Assembly: GCF_030577135.1 (NCBI RefSeq)
Contig: NZ_JAUIRR010000002.1
Span: forward strand, 186,001 to 250,000
Length of the DNA stretch: 64,000 bases
From: Sulfurimonas sp. hsl 1-7
GTDB taxonomy: Bacteria; Campylobacterota; Campylobacteria; Campylobacterales; Sulfurimonadaceae
Direction of reading: 5' to 3'
A program made the translations under genes and the position numbers. The notes under the pieces were generated by a model, which worked only from the letters and a program-made list of their open reading frames with translations, was not told where the DNA came from and made no database searches. Positions 33,769 through 42,192 of the stretch are shown piece by piece (the stretch's first letter is position 1; the number at the start of each line of letters is the position of its first letter).

Positions 33769-34090
33769 CAACCACTTCTAAGTCTTTTAATGACTCAGCA
33801 CCATGAGAAACAACTCTTTCATGTAAACGACGAAGTGCTTTTGTAGCACGCTCAACTGCAAGATCGATTGCAGCATCTAAATCTTCATCATGTTGTGTAA
33901 TAATTACAGGGTTAGCGTGAGCAACTTTAATATTGAACTCTACCATTACACCTTTTTTCTCAGATGCTACAACACAGTCAATACTTGTAATATCTAGTGA
34001 ATATTTTCTAAATGCTTCAACAGCGTTTCCAATGTGGTCTTTTGTATTGTCAGTTAATGTAATATCTTTTGCACGAATTTGTAAATTCAT
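33761..34090 (-). CDS. hpf: Ribosome hibernation-promoting factor (HPF/YfiA family)
   Basis: The 109-residue short-form HPF has the MNLQIRAKDITLTDNTKDHIGNAVEAF start and a beta-alpha-beta-beta-beta-alpha layout ending LRRLHERVVSHG. It would bind the 30S decoding region in stationary phase. The start at 34090 follows AAAGGA; a longer frame to 34216 would overlap trpS on the other strand and is rejected. Confidence 0.88.
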   Translation of the reverse strand: MNLQIRAKDITLTDNTKDHIGNAVEAFRKYSLDITSIDCVVASEKKGVMVEFNIKVAHANPVIITQHDEDLDAAIDLAVERATKALRRLHERVVSHGAESLKDLEVVDA

Positions 34091-34162
34091 AACATATCCT
34101 TTATATAGGGCTTTTATACCCTTTAATTTACTCAAATAATAGCAAAATAAAGCTAAGATGAG

Positions 34163-34168
34163 TATAAT
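34163..34168 (+). promoter_or_regulatory. -10 element of trpS
   Basis: TATAAT lies 24 bases before the trpS ATG, giving a short leader that still contains AGGAAGAG. Confidence 0.55.
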
Positions 34169-34192
34169 ACGAAAAAAAATAGGAAGAGATGT

Positions 34193-35158
34193 ATGAGAGT
34201 TTTTACAGGAATTCAACCATCAGGAGATCTGCATTTAGGGAATTACTTCGGTTCCATTAAGCAGATGGTTGATGCACAAGAACAAAATGAGACTTTTGCA
34301 TTTATTGCAAACTACCACGCTATGACATCACTTAATGACGGAGATCGTCTTAAAGAGTTAACGATGCAAGCGGCAACTGATTTTTTAGCACTTGGAATTG
34401 ATCCTTCTAGATCAACGTTCTGGGTACAATCAGATGTTAAAGAGGTATTAGAGCTTTATTGGGTACTTTCATCTTTTACACCTATGGGATTATTGGAGCG
34501 TGCGCACAGTTATAAAGACAAAACTGCCAAAGGGATCGCAGCAAACCATTCACTATTTTCTTATCCTGTATTAATGGCAGCAGATATATTACTATTTTCT
34601 CCGGATGTTATTCCTGTTGGAAAAGATCAGATACAACACGTTGAGATCGCACGTGATATTGCTATCAAGTTTAACAATGAATACGGTGAAATATTTAAAC
34701 TTCCTGAGTATCAAGTTGCTGAAAATGTTGCAACTGTACCCGGTACAGATGGGCAAAAAATGTCAAAAAGTTACGGGAACACTGTAAATATTTTTGGTGA
34801 AGAGAAAAAACAGCTTAAAACGATCAAAAAAATCGTAACGGAAAACGTACCGATGGAAGCTCCAAAAGAGTATGAAGAGTGTAATGTTTACAATATGGCA
34901 AAACTCTTTTTAAATGAAAATGAGTGCCAACTGCTTCAAGAAAGATATCAACGAGGCGGAGAGGGGCACGGCCACTTCAAACTTTACCTTCACGATGTAA
35001 TTTGGGAGTATTTTAGACCATACAGAGAAAAGCGTGAATATTTTGAAACACATCAGGATGAAGTGAGAGAGATTTTAAATGCCGGTGCTGATAAAGCAAG
35101 AGCCGTAGCCTCTGAACTTATTGAAAAAGTTAGAAGCGTTACGGGAATCAAATACTAA
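34193..35158 (+). CDS. trpS: Tryptophan-tRNA ligase
   Basis: This class I aminoacyl-tRNA synthetase charges tRNA-Trp. The HIGH-like motif is in GIQPSGDLHLGNYFGS (residues 5-20) and the KMSKS motif in GTDGQKMSKSYGN (about 188-200). The length of 321 residues is normal. AGGAAGAG precedes the ATG. It is divergent from hpf and convergent with soxZ across a hairpin. Confidence 0.96.
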   Translation: MRVFTGIQPSGDLHLGNYFGSIKQMVDAQEQNETFAFIANYHAMTSLNDGDRLKELTMQAATDFLALGIDPSRSTFWVQSDVKEVLELYWVLSSFTPMGLLERAHSYKDKTAKGIAANHSLFSYPVLMAADILLFSPDVIPVGKDQIQHVEIARDIAIKFNNEYGEIFKLPEYQVAENVATVPGTDGQKMSKSYGNTVNIFGEEKKQLKTIKKIVTENVPMEAPKEYEECNVYNMAKLFLNENECQLLQERYQRGGEGHGHFKLYLHDVIWEYFRPYREKREYFETHQDEVREILNAGADKARAVASELIEKVRSVTGIKY

Positions 35159-35185
35159 AAGGTAAAATTATTTAATTTTACCTTT
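35158..35185. terminator. Terminator between trpS and soxZ
   Basis: AAAGGTAAAATT (35158-35169) and AATTTTACCTTT (35174-35185) form a perfect 12-bp stem with a four-base loop. It overlaps the soxZ stop codon. On the minus strand it is followed by TTTTAG; on the plus strand by TTTACCTTTT. Confidence 0.7.
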
Positions 35186-35482
35186 ACCTTTTAAAGTGTT
35201 ACCTTTTCTATCAACAGCAACCATCTCTAGAGAGTCACCTTTAGCACCGATACCTTTGATATCGAATTTAAAGATTGGGTTTTTAGATAGGTATTGAGAA
35301 GTAGACATCTCCATTACAGTTTCACCGTTAACAGTAGCAACAACGTGAGTAATGAAGTTAGCATTTTCTCTGTCACCAGTTTTTTTCTCCGCCATGTTGT
35401 ATGTAGACATCTCATGTTTAGCCATTGCTTTAACAGAAACTACGCCGCCTTTTAATTTTGCTTTTACTTTAATATCAGCCAT
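35168..35482 (-). CDS. soxZ: Thiosulfate oxidation carrier protein SoxZ
   Basis: SoxZ pairs with SoxY to form the carrier of sulfur intermediates in the Sox pathway. The 104-residue protein is all-beta and matches SoxZ with KVKAKLKGGVVSVKAMAKHEM at the start, FITHVVATVNGETVMEMSTSQYLSKNP in the middle and GAKGDSLEMVAVDRKGN near the end. It lacks its own signal peptide, as usual; it would travel with SoxY through Tat. It follows soxY after a 125-base spacer. Confidence 0.92.
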   Translation of the reverse strand: MADIKVKAKLKGGVVSVKAMAKHEMSTYNMAEKKTGDRENANFITHVVATVNGETVMEMSTSQYLSKNPIFKFDIKGIGAKGDSLEMVAVDRKGNTLKGKGKIK

Positions 35483-35544
35483 TTTTTATCCTTATATTTT
35501 TTCTTATTCATTCACTATCTGCCTTTTATAAGACAAGCTTTAGT

Positions 35545-35557
35545 CGCCAAAGTGGCG
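35545..35557 (-). other. Hairpin in the soxY-soxZ spacer
   Basis: CGCCA (35545-35549) and TGGCG (35553-35557) form a short stem in the unusually long gap between soxY and soxZ. There is no U-run. It may stabilise or process the message; otherwise the gap 35483-35607 holds only the soxZ ribosome site (AAGGAT). Confidence 0.35.
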
Positions 35558-35607
35558 CAAACGTAGCCAATTTTGGAGCTTTGCTTCAATGGCGTACATA
35601 TAAATCT

Positions 35608-36087
35608 TTAACCTTCACATCCACCAAGTGCAACATCTAAAGTTTGTTTAGCAGCATAAAGTTTACCGTCAGTACCTTCAGCTACGATAGTAATAGTACC
35701 AGATTTAGCCATTTTGATTTTAATTGAATAATCCATAACATCGTATTTAGATACAGTGTAAACACATACAGCAGCTTCTGGGTTAGCATCTTGGAATACT
35801 GCTACAGTTTTAGCAGGAACAGATACTGAAAAATCTACTGGAATTGCACCACCGTTAGATGCAACAGCTTTTTTAGGGCTGTCAGATGCAACTTTAGCAG
35901 CAGTTAATTTAACATTACTCATAGTGAGGTCTTTTTTACCATACATTGCCATGATAGCATCATCAACAGTGTGTGCAGTCCATACAGCTGGTTTAGATTT
36001 TCTGAAATCCTCAGCTCTTACGCTTGCAGGTACAACAGCTAAAGCTAATGCACCTAAAGTCATACTTAAAAATTGTCTTCTTTCCAT
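35608..36087 (-). CDS. soxY: Thiosulfate oxidation carrier protein SoxY
   Basis: SoxY carries sulfur substrates on a C-terminal Cys. The 159-residue protein has a Tat-type leader (MERRQFLSMTLGALALAVVPASVRA) and the SoxY beta fold with IPVDFSVSVPAKTVAVFQD and VYTVSKYDVMDYSIKIKMAKSG. The carrier Cys is near the C-terminus as expected, but the tail reads GGCEG instead of the usual GGCGG. The gene lies between the small cytochrome c and soxZ on the same strand. Confidence 0.9.
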   Translation of the reverse strand: MERRQFLSMTLGALALAVVPASVRAEDFRKSKPAVWTAHTVDDAIMAMYGKKDLTMSNVKLTAAKVASDSPKKAVASNGGAIPVDFSVSVPAKTVAVFQDANPEAAVCVYTVSKYDVMDYSIKIKMAKSGTITIVAEGTDGKLYAAKQTLDVALGGCEG

Positions 36088-36135
36088 AATCTTTTCCTTA
36101 CTTTGAAATTAAATATTATTGTATAATGTGTTAGC

Positions 36136-36432
36136 TTATTTTAAACCCTCTATATGTTGAGCAAGTGCTTTCATATCAGCTTCGTTTAATTTTGCCACTT
36201 GACCTTTCATCACACCTTTCATAGGACCACCGTATGTTCCATCTTTATATCCTTTTAAAGCAGCAAGAGTTTTCTCTGCTTTCCAACCTTGAATCACTTG
36301 TGATTTTCCTAAAGCTTTTTTCTCACCGTTTGCACCGTGACACGCTGTACATTTTGCAAAGTTAGCGTCTGCACTTAAAGCTGCCGCACCTAAAATTCCT
36401 AACGCGATGATTGTTTTTAATAAAGTTTTCAT
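36136..36432 (-). CDS. Small class I cytochrome c
   Basis: The 98-residue protein has a signal peptide ending LSADA and one haem site CTACHG, with a likely Met ligand in PMKGVMKGQVAKL. It resembles c553-type electron carriers. Its place directly before soxY suggests it accepts electrons from sulfur oxidation; it is too short and too c553-like to be called SoxX with confidence. AAAGGAG precedes the ATG. Its promoter carries an 11-bp direct repeat. Confidence 0.82.
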   Translation of the reverse strand: MKTLLKTIIALGILGAAALSADANFAKCTACHGANGEKKALGKSQVIQGWKAEKTLAALKGYKDGTYGGPMKGVMKGQVAKLNEADMKALAQHIEGLK

Positions 36433-36463
36433 TTGAAACTCCTTTTTTTATTTTGTTAAGAGT

Positions 36464-36498
36464 AGTATAGAAAATAATTGTGAAGTGATTGTGAAGTG
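36464..36498 (-). promoter_or_regulatory. Cytochrome-soxYZ promoter with an 11-bp direct repeat
   Basis: On the minus strand CACTTCACAAT occurs twice without a gap (36498-36488 and 36487-36477), then seven bases, then the -10 TATACT (36469-36464). Two 11-bp repeats in place of a -35 box are the usual layout of an OmpR/PhoB-type activator site. A regulator of that family is encoded at 37652. Confidence 0.65.
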
Positions 36499-36507
36499 GA
36501 TTCAGAT

Positions 36508-37695
36508 TTAAAATGTAATGGTAAAAGCTGTATATTTCTCTTCAACAGAATCGACGCTGATCCCAAATCCATACTCATCTACAATAGATTTTACAATATG
36601 CAGACCTATCCCAAATCCACCCGTAGAGTTTGTAAATCTAGCATAACGTGTGAAAAGGTTCTCCAAGTTCTCTTTGGCTATCCCTATGCCGCTATCTTTA
36701 ATAGTTAAACTCTTTTGATTAACTGCTATCTCTATTGTTCCGTTAATAGTATTGTATTTAATAGCGTTTGAAAGAAGATTATCAATTACCTTTATAAGTT
36801 TTTTCCGATCAATGTTTAAAACAATCTCTTCTTGAAAATTCTCAATTATCTCAATATTTTTTATTTTTGCCAAAGAGTTGAAATACTCTACTCTCTCATC
36901 TAGGACTTCATTGAGTATAAGCTTTTCATCGTGTGATACAAGTTTATGCTTGAGTACTAAAAAGGTAAGATCATCATAGATGTTTGAAAGTGTTTTTGCC
37001 CCTATCTCAATTCTGTTTATCACCTTTTGAGAGAACTTGTTTTGCTCCTGAGTTTGAAGCAGTTCAATGTTTGTTAAAATCGTACTAACAGGTGTATTTA
37101 ACTCATGTGTCGTATCTTTGATAAATCTATCAAGTAGATAGAGTGTATCCTTCATAGGACTCAGTAAAAGTCTGAGTAAGAAATATCCTACACTCAGCAT
37201 AAATATTAAGAAGATACTGGCAAACAAAACTATCGTACGTAACAGTGAAGATTCAAAATTTTCATCCCCTGCCATCTCAACTATAATATACTGCGCTCCC
37301 AAATAATATTCATCACTGTTTTTCAGATAGCGTGCTATCATATTTTGCGTCATCTGCAGAGCACTCAAATCAAGCGTAGGATTTTGTTTTGTTGAATATA
37401 GAAGTTTATAATCTTTGTCGTAAAGGGTAGTTTTAAACTTTTTATCCCAAGGATAGAGTAACTCGTTTGTCGTATCGTTTTTCAGATCTTTGAGTTTTAG
37501 AGTTAATTCATTGGCATAATCATTTAAAGCGACCAACTGCTCTTGATTATAGATCTCTTTTTGTGAACTGTAATAAAGATATACACCTAGTCCCGTGATA
37601 ACCAGTGTAAAAAAGATATAGAGTAATAAAAAGTTTCGAAGCGTTTTCTTGCTACTTTTGGATAAATTTATATCCAGATTTTTTAATACTGACAA
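36508..37695 (-). CDS. Sensor histidine kinase
   Basis: The 395-residue protein has a membrane helix (about residues 23-45), a periplasmic sensing region of about 90 residues, a second helix (about 133-157), a dimerisation/phosphoacceptor segment with His in DTTHELNTPVS, and a catalytic ATPase domain with KVIDNLLSNAIKYN, DSGIGIAKENL and GGFGIGLHIVKSIV. It pairs with the response regulator upstream. The TTG start, with AGGAAAGGA before it, lies within the end of the regulator gene (overlap 44 bases). The signal is unknown. Confidence 0.88.
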   Translation of the reverse strand: MSVLKNLDINLSKSSKKTLRNFLLLYIFFTLVITGLGVYLYYSSQKEIYNQEQLVALNDYANELTLKLKDLKNDTTNELLYPWDKKFKTTLYDKDYKLLYSTKQNPTLDLSALQMTQNMIARYLKNSDEYYLGAQYIIVEMAGDENFESSLLRTIVLFASIFLIFMLSVGYFLLRLLLSPMKDTLYLLDRFIKDTTHELNTPVSTILTNIELLQTQEQNKFSQKVINRIEIGAKTLSNIYDDLTFLVLKHKLVSHDEKLILNEVLDERVEYFNSLAKIKNIEIIENFQEEIVLNIDRKKLIKVIDNLLSNAIKYNTINGTIEIAVNQKSLTIKDSGIGIAKENLENLFTRYARFTNSTGGFGIGLHIVKSIVDEYGFGISVDSVEEKYTAFTITF

Positions 37696-38320
37696 TTGTA
37701 TCCTTTCCTAAAATTTGACGCAGATGTTTAATGTACGTTCGTACGGCACTCTCACTGCTCTCTTCATCATATCCCCACAATCTGTTCTCAATCACTTCAT
37801 GACTTACTAATTCATTTTTATGCTGTAAAAAAAGTTTTAAAAGTTGCAGTTCCTTATTCGCTAGTGATATTAAAACACCGTTTTGTTTTAATGTATCATT
37901 GCCTGTATCAAAACTGCATCCATTTGGCAGCGTTACTTCATCACTTTTATTATGGTAAAACTCTCTTTTTAAAAGTGTTTCAACTCTTAGTTGCAACTCT
38001 TTGAGTGCAAACGGCTTTTTTATATAGTCATCACATCCGCTATCATAGCCACTCTCTAAGTCTGCTATACCACTCAAAGATGTAATAAAGATGGCAGGTG
38101 TTTCATTTTGTCTGTCTCTTATTTCACTTAAAAGTTCAAAACCGCTCATTTTAGGGACATTTACATCAAGTAGAAGTAGATCAAAATTATTTTCGTAGGC
38201 CTTTTCACCGGCATCTTCTCCGTCAAAACTGCTGATCACTTCATACTCTAAAGATTCTAAAAAATCTTTAACGGTTTCATGCAATGCCATGTCATCTTCA
38301 AGAAGTAATATTTTTTTCAT
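37652..38320 (-). CDS. OmpR-family response regulator
   Basis: The 222-residue protein has a receiver domain (about residues 1-115) with the acidic pair in LLEDD and phosphoacceptor Asp in LLLLDVNVPKMSG, conserved Thr/Ser (FITSLSG) and Lys (YIKKPF). The C-terminal winged-helix domain (about 130-220) has ESAVRTYIKHLRQILGKD and IKKSGYKF. It would bind 11-bp direct repeats, such as those in the cytochrome-soxYZ promoter next door. The link is an inference. Confidence 0.9.
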   Translation of the reverse strand: MKKILLLEDDMALHETVKDFLESLEYEVISSFDGEDAGEKAYENNFDLLLLDVNVPKMSGFELLSEIRDRQNETPAIFITSLSGIADLESGYDSGCDDYIKKPFALKELQLRVETLLKREFYHNKSDEVTLPNGCSFDTGNDTLKQNGVLISLANKELQLLKLFLQHKNELVSHEVIENRLWGYDEESSESAVRTYIKHLRQILGKDTIVSIKKSGYKFIQK

Positions 38321-38434
38321 ACTTAAATTATAACATTGTCTGTAAATATATAAATTGTTTTTGGAGATAGAAGCAAGAAGAGGTGCTTCTAAAGTGATTG
38401 GAGTCTAGCAATTATAAGATACTAAAAATGTATC

Positions 38435-39622
38435 TTATAACTTTTTAGTTGCTTTTGTTATAGCAAACTTTTTACTCCAGATAGGATCTTTTAAATCTAA
38501 AAGACCTTTTATCTCGTCATTTACTAATCTGTAACTTAAGTTTACTTCAACTTTTTTAGCACCAGGCAATTTATCAACTTTCAAGACTTTTTTCCCTTTT
38601 GCAGGAATACTCATATCTTTAGATTGTTTTCTTGCCATATGAGGCGTACTCTCTTTCCCTTTTCTTCTCGTGTACGTAGTAGTTAAAGAGATAGTTTTAT
38701 TTTCTATAACTTTGTCTCCGGTATCTTTATAAACTACATCTAAAACTAATTCTCTTCCACCAAAACCGCTAGGGATATTGTGAGGTTGAGGGTTTGTTAT
38801 AGTGATAAGAAGCTTATTCTGCTTTGTTGACAATGAAAGTTTTAATGCATCTTCCCACATCGCTGAAGAGTGAGCACCCATAAAACCATGATTTCTTACA
38901 GTTCTGATTTTTTGTTTTCCATTAATGCTAAATGTTGCAGCGACATCTTGTTTCTGTGGTCCCATATGACATGTCACACATGCCTGGTCCCCTTTGTACT
39001 CAGCTTCCATATTTGTAAAGACTAAGCCTTTTTTCACACTTCTGTCATTTGCATGACATACGAAACAAAGTCTGTTAGGTGTTTTATCCATAAAATCGTG
39101 GTGTATAGTTTTATGATATGGAGATTGAGCATCATCATATGGTCCCGTCATAGTTCCAGACGGTGTCCATTCAACTCTATCCATTCCACGTTTTTTCTCA
39201 TCGTATTCATCATGGATTTTATCTACATTATGACATACGACACAATTGATCCCCTCACTGATAGCATTATCGTTAACTGCTTTGTTAACATTACTACCTT
39301 TATCAAGGCCCATAACAGCTGCTATCTCATAATCAATACCGGTATCTGTTACTGAAATTCGAGGATTGTGGCATGTTGCACACTCAATTTTTACACTATT
39401 AAGACTTTTTCTTGTTTTTCTACTTACATACTCTATACTTTTTCTAAAGTACTCATCATTTTTAAAGTGGCTTTTTGCATGCCAAGAGTTGCTCCACTCG
39501 TCCACTATTCTTTTGTGACACGTTTTACAACTTGTAGACTCTTGATACTTTTCATCTACCTTAACAACTTCAGCACCATAACTAAAACTAACTGCGAGTA
39601 AAAAAACTAGAAAAATCTTCAT
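38435..39622 (-). CDS. Pentahaem c-type cytochrome (c554-like)
   Basis: The 395-residue exported protein (signal peptide ending SYGAE) has five CxxCH sites: CKTCH, CATCH, CVVCH, CFVCH and CVTCH, all in the first 210 residues. The C-terminal half is beta-rich (PHNIPSGFGGRELVLDVVYKD) without haem motifs. It resembles cytochrome c554-type proteins. It is probably a periplasmic electron carrier or oxidoreductase; no substrate can be assigned. It stands three bases downstream of argF on the same strand. Confidence 0.82.
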   Translation of the reverse strand: MKIFLVFLLAVSFSYGAEVVKVDEKYQESTSCKTCHKRIVDEWSNSWHAKSHFKNDEYFRKSIEYVSRKTRKSLNSVKIECATCHNPRISVTDTGIDYEIAAVMGLDKGSNVNKAVNDNAISEGINCVVCHNVDKIHDEYDEKKRGMDRVEWTPSGTMTGPYDDAQSPYHKTIHHDFMDKTPNRLCFVCHANDRSVKKGLVFTNMEAEYKGDQACVTCHMGPQKQDVAATFSINGKQKIRTVRNHGFMGAHSSAMWEDALKLSLSTKQNKLLITITNPQPHNIPSGFGGRELVLDVVYKDTGDKVIENKTISLTTTYTRRKGKESTPHMARKQSKDMSIPAKGKKVLKVDKLPGAKKVEVNLSYRLVNDEIKGLLDLKDPIWSKKFAITKATKKL

Positions 39623-39625
39623 ATG

Positions 39626-40549
39626 TTATCCTCTTTGTTTATCTAACCAGACCATAAGCCCTTTTTGAGCATGTAATCGATTTTCAGCTTCAGAAAAAAC
39701 TATCTCACTATGCTCTTCTAAAACTTCTTCACTTACCTCTTGACCACGATATGCCGGTAAACAATGAAGAAATTTTGCACCTTTTTTTGCTAAACACATC
39801 ATAAGACCGTCTACAATGTAACCGTCAAAATCTTTAATACGTTGCTCTTTTTCATCCTCTTGCCCCATAGATGCCCAAGTATCTGTCGTTACAATTGTGG
39901 CATCCGTAATAGCCTCTTTTGGATCATTGCTTACTTTAATAACAGCCCCGCTCTCTTTTGCAAGTTCGTAAGCCTCTTTAAGTACATCGCTATCTACCTC
40001 ATACCCTTTTGGTGTTGCTATACGAAGCTCAAATCCGAGTTTTGCAGCTAACATCAACCAAGAGTGAGTCATATTGTTACCATCTCCCACATATGCAACT
40101 ACAAGATCTTTTTCCATACCGTATTCAAGTATAGTCATATAATCTGCAAGAAGTTGTACAGGATGGTATGAATCTGTAAGACCGTTTACTACAGGAACCT
40201 TAGAGTATTTTGCAAACTCTTCGATCATTGAGTGTTCAAAAGTTCTAATCATAACCATGTCACACATTCTGCTAATAACACGCGCAGTATCTTTAACGGG
40301 TTCACCGCGACCTAAGTGGATATCACGGTTTGATAAAAAGAGGGCATGTCCACCGAGTTGGAACATTCCGGTTTCAAAACTTACACGAGTTCTTGTTGAA
40401 CTTTTCTCAAAAATCATCGCTAAAGTTTTGTTTTCCAGCTCTTTGTTATATATACCGTTTTTCAAATTTTTTTTAATACTAAGACCTAGATCAATAATCT
40501 CTAATATCTCTTCTTTACTAAAGTCTTTTAGTGTTAAAAAATGTCTCAT
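39626..40549 (-). CDS. argF: Ornithine carbamoyltransferase
   Basis: ArgF makes citrulline from ornithine and carbamoyl phosphate. The carbamoyl-phosphate site SSTRTR (about residues 52-57), [11 protein letters not shown] and the ornithine-side [12 protein letters not shown] are all present. The length of 307 residues is normal. It lies between hemB and the pentahaem cytochrome gene, all on the minus strand. Confidence 0.95.
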   Translation of the reverse strand: MRHFLTLKDFSKEEILEIIDLGLSIKKNLKNGIYNKELENKTLAMIFEKSSTRTRVSFETGMFQLGGHALFLSNRDIHLGRGEPVKDTARVISRMCDMVMIRTFEHSMIEEFAKYSKVPVVNGLTDSYHPVQLLADYMTILEYGMEKDLVVAYVGDGNNMTHSWLMLAAKLGFELRIATPKGYEVDSDVLKEAYELAKESGAVIKVSNDPKEAITDATIVTTDTWASMGQEDEKEQRIKDFDGYIVDGLMMCLAKKGAKFLHCLPAYRGQEVSEEVLEEHSEIVFSEAENRLHAQKGLMVWLDKQRG

Positions 40550-40585
40550 TCTCTGTCCTAAATTTTTAAATAAGCATCAATTATA

Positions 40586-41557
40586 CTATTTTTTTAGAAG
40601 TTTTGCTACTTCTTTGGCGTGATATGAAATAATTATATCGGCACCTGCACGTTTGAATGCTACCATAGTTTCCATCATCACACGATCATAGTCGATTAAA
40701 CCTGCCGCTCCGGCATGTTTTAACATTGCATATTCACCGCTTACATTATATACGGCTAACGGTTTTGTTGTGTTGTCTTTAATCTCACGTACAATATCAA
40801 GATAAGCAAGAACCGGTTTTACCATTAAAATATCTGCACCTTGTGCCTCATCTTCGATCGATTCAGCGATCGCTTCACGACGGTTTGCAGGATCCATCTG
40901 GTAAGAGCTTCTGTCTCCGAAACTCGGTGTAGATTCTGCCACGTCACGGAAAGGTCCATAGTATCCTGAAGCAAATTTCGTTGAGTAACTCATGATTGGA
41001 AGGTCTTCATAGCCTGCCTCATCAAGTGCATCTCTAAGTGTTTCAATAATACCGTCCATCATCCCTGAAGGTGCGATCATATCAACACCCGCTTTTGCAT
41101 GAACAACAGCTTGTTTACCCGAAAGCTCTAAAGTTGCATCATTAACAACCGTTTCTCTCTCTTCATCGATAATTCCACAGTGTCCGTGATCAGTGTATTC
41201 ACAAAAACAAAGATCAGTTACTACAAACATATCTGGATGTTCAGCTTTGATCGCTTTTACCGCACTTGCAATAATTCCGTGCTCGCATAATGCATCACTT
41301 CCAACCGAATCTTTCGTATCGGGGATACCGAATAGTATAATAGAGTAGATCCCTAACTCTTTTAACTCTTCACACTCTTTGACAGCAACATCAATACTCA
41401 TCTGATACACGCCCGGCATAGATGCTACTTCAGTCTTAATCCCTTCCCCACTTCTTACAAATAATGGATAGATAAAATCATCAACACTCACTTGTGTTTC
41501 TCGTACTAATGCACGTAAATGTTTGTTTAAACGTGTTCTACGAAATCTTTGGAACAT
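40586..41557 (-). CDS. hemB: Delta-aminolevulinic acid dehydratase
   Basis: HemB condenses two aminolevulinate molecules to porphobilinogen. The Schiff-base lysines are in [15 protein letters not shown] and [14 protein letters not shown] Cys-x-Cys...Cys cluster ([13 protein letters not shown]) marks a zinc-binding form. The length of 323 residues is normal. It is divergent from ribA. Confidence 0.96.
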   Translation of the reverse strand: MFQRFRRTRLNKHLRALVRETQVSVDDFIYPLFVRSGEGIKTEVASMPGVYQMSIDVAVKECEELKELGIYSIILFGIPDTKDSVGSDALCEHGIIASAVKAIKAEHPDMFVVTDLCFCEYTDHGHCGIIDEERETVVNDATLELSGKQAVVHAKAGVDMIAPSGMMDGIIETLRDALDEAGYEDLPIMSYSTKFASGYYGPFRDVAESTPSFGDRSSYQMDPANRREAIAESIEDEAQGADILMVKPVLAYLDIVREIKDNTTKPLAVYNVSGEYAMLKHAGAAGLIDYDRVMMETMVAFKRAGADIIISYHAKEVAKLLKK

Positions 41558-41577
41558 AGTTTTTAACCTTTTTTGCT

Positions 41578-41583
41578 ATAATT
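41578..41583 (+). promoter_or_regulatory. -10 element of ribA
   Basis: TATAAT preceded by TTTTTTGC fits the phylum's housekeeping promoter. The ATG follows at 41615. Confidence 0.55.
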
Positions 41584-41614
41584 GTGATTATTTTACCATT
41601 ATAAAGATTAATAA

Positions 41615-42178
41615 ATGAATATAGAGATATCAGAAGTAGCAAATTTACCCTCACGTTTTGGCGACTTTAAAGTCAAAGCATTTAAAGAGGGACATAAAGA
41701 ACATTTAGTTATCTATTCAAAAAATTTAGATGATATTCCCATCGTACGAGTACACTCGGAATGTTTAACCGGAGATGCGATCGGCAGCCTAAAATGTGAC
41801 TGTCGCGATCAACTCGAATATGCTTTAGAGATGGCAAATGAAACAGGTGGAATGGTGATTTATCTTCGTCAGGAAGGAAGAAATATTGGGCTTCTTAATA
41901 AAGTGAATGCTTACGCTCTGCAAGATCAGGGTTACAATACCATAGAGGCTAATCATCAACTTGGGTTTTCTGCCGATGAAAGAAGCTATGAGATAGTTAC
42001 ATTTATATTAAACCACTTTAATATTGAAAAGATCAAACTTCTTACAAACAACCCTGCTAAAGTCAATTCTATTAGCGGAGTTGAGATTGTTGAGAGGATC
42101 CCTATTGTGATGCAATCAAATAAACATAATGAAGGTTATCTCAACGTCAAACGTGATGAGATGGGACACCTCATATAA
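41615..42178 (+). CDS. ribA: GTP cyclohydrolase II
   Basis: RibA opens GTP for riboflavin synthesis. The zinc-binding Cys residues are in ECLTGDAIGSLKCDCRDQL, and YLRQEGRNIGLLNKVNAYALQD carries catalytic residues. The length of 187 residues is that of a stand-alone RibA, with no RibB fusion. There is no strong ribosome site before the ATG. The PAS-GGDEF-EAL gene starts 14 bases downstream, so they may be co-transcribed. Confidence 0.95.
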   Translation: MNIEISEVANLPSRFGDFKVKAFKEGHKEHLVIYSKNLDDIPIVRVHSECLTGDAIGSLKCDCRDQLEYALEMANETGGMVIYLRQEGRNIGLLNKVNAYALQDQGYNTIEANHQLGFSADERSYEIVTFILNHFNIEKIKLLTNNPAKVNSISGVEIVERIPIVMQSNKHNEGYLNVKRDEMGHLI

Positions 42179-42192
42179 AGTAAGGTATAGAG

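Noticed and set aside
34090-34216. N-terminal extension of hpf
   Set aside because: It would overlap the trpS start on the other strand; the normal HPF start with a good ribosome site is at 34090.
36136-36432. Calling the small cytochrome SoxX
   Set aside because: It is short and c553-like, with no soxA beside it; position next to soxY alone is not enough.
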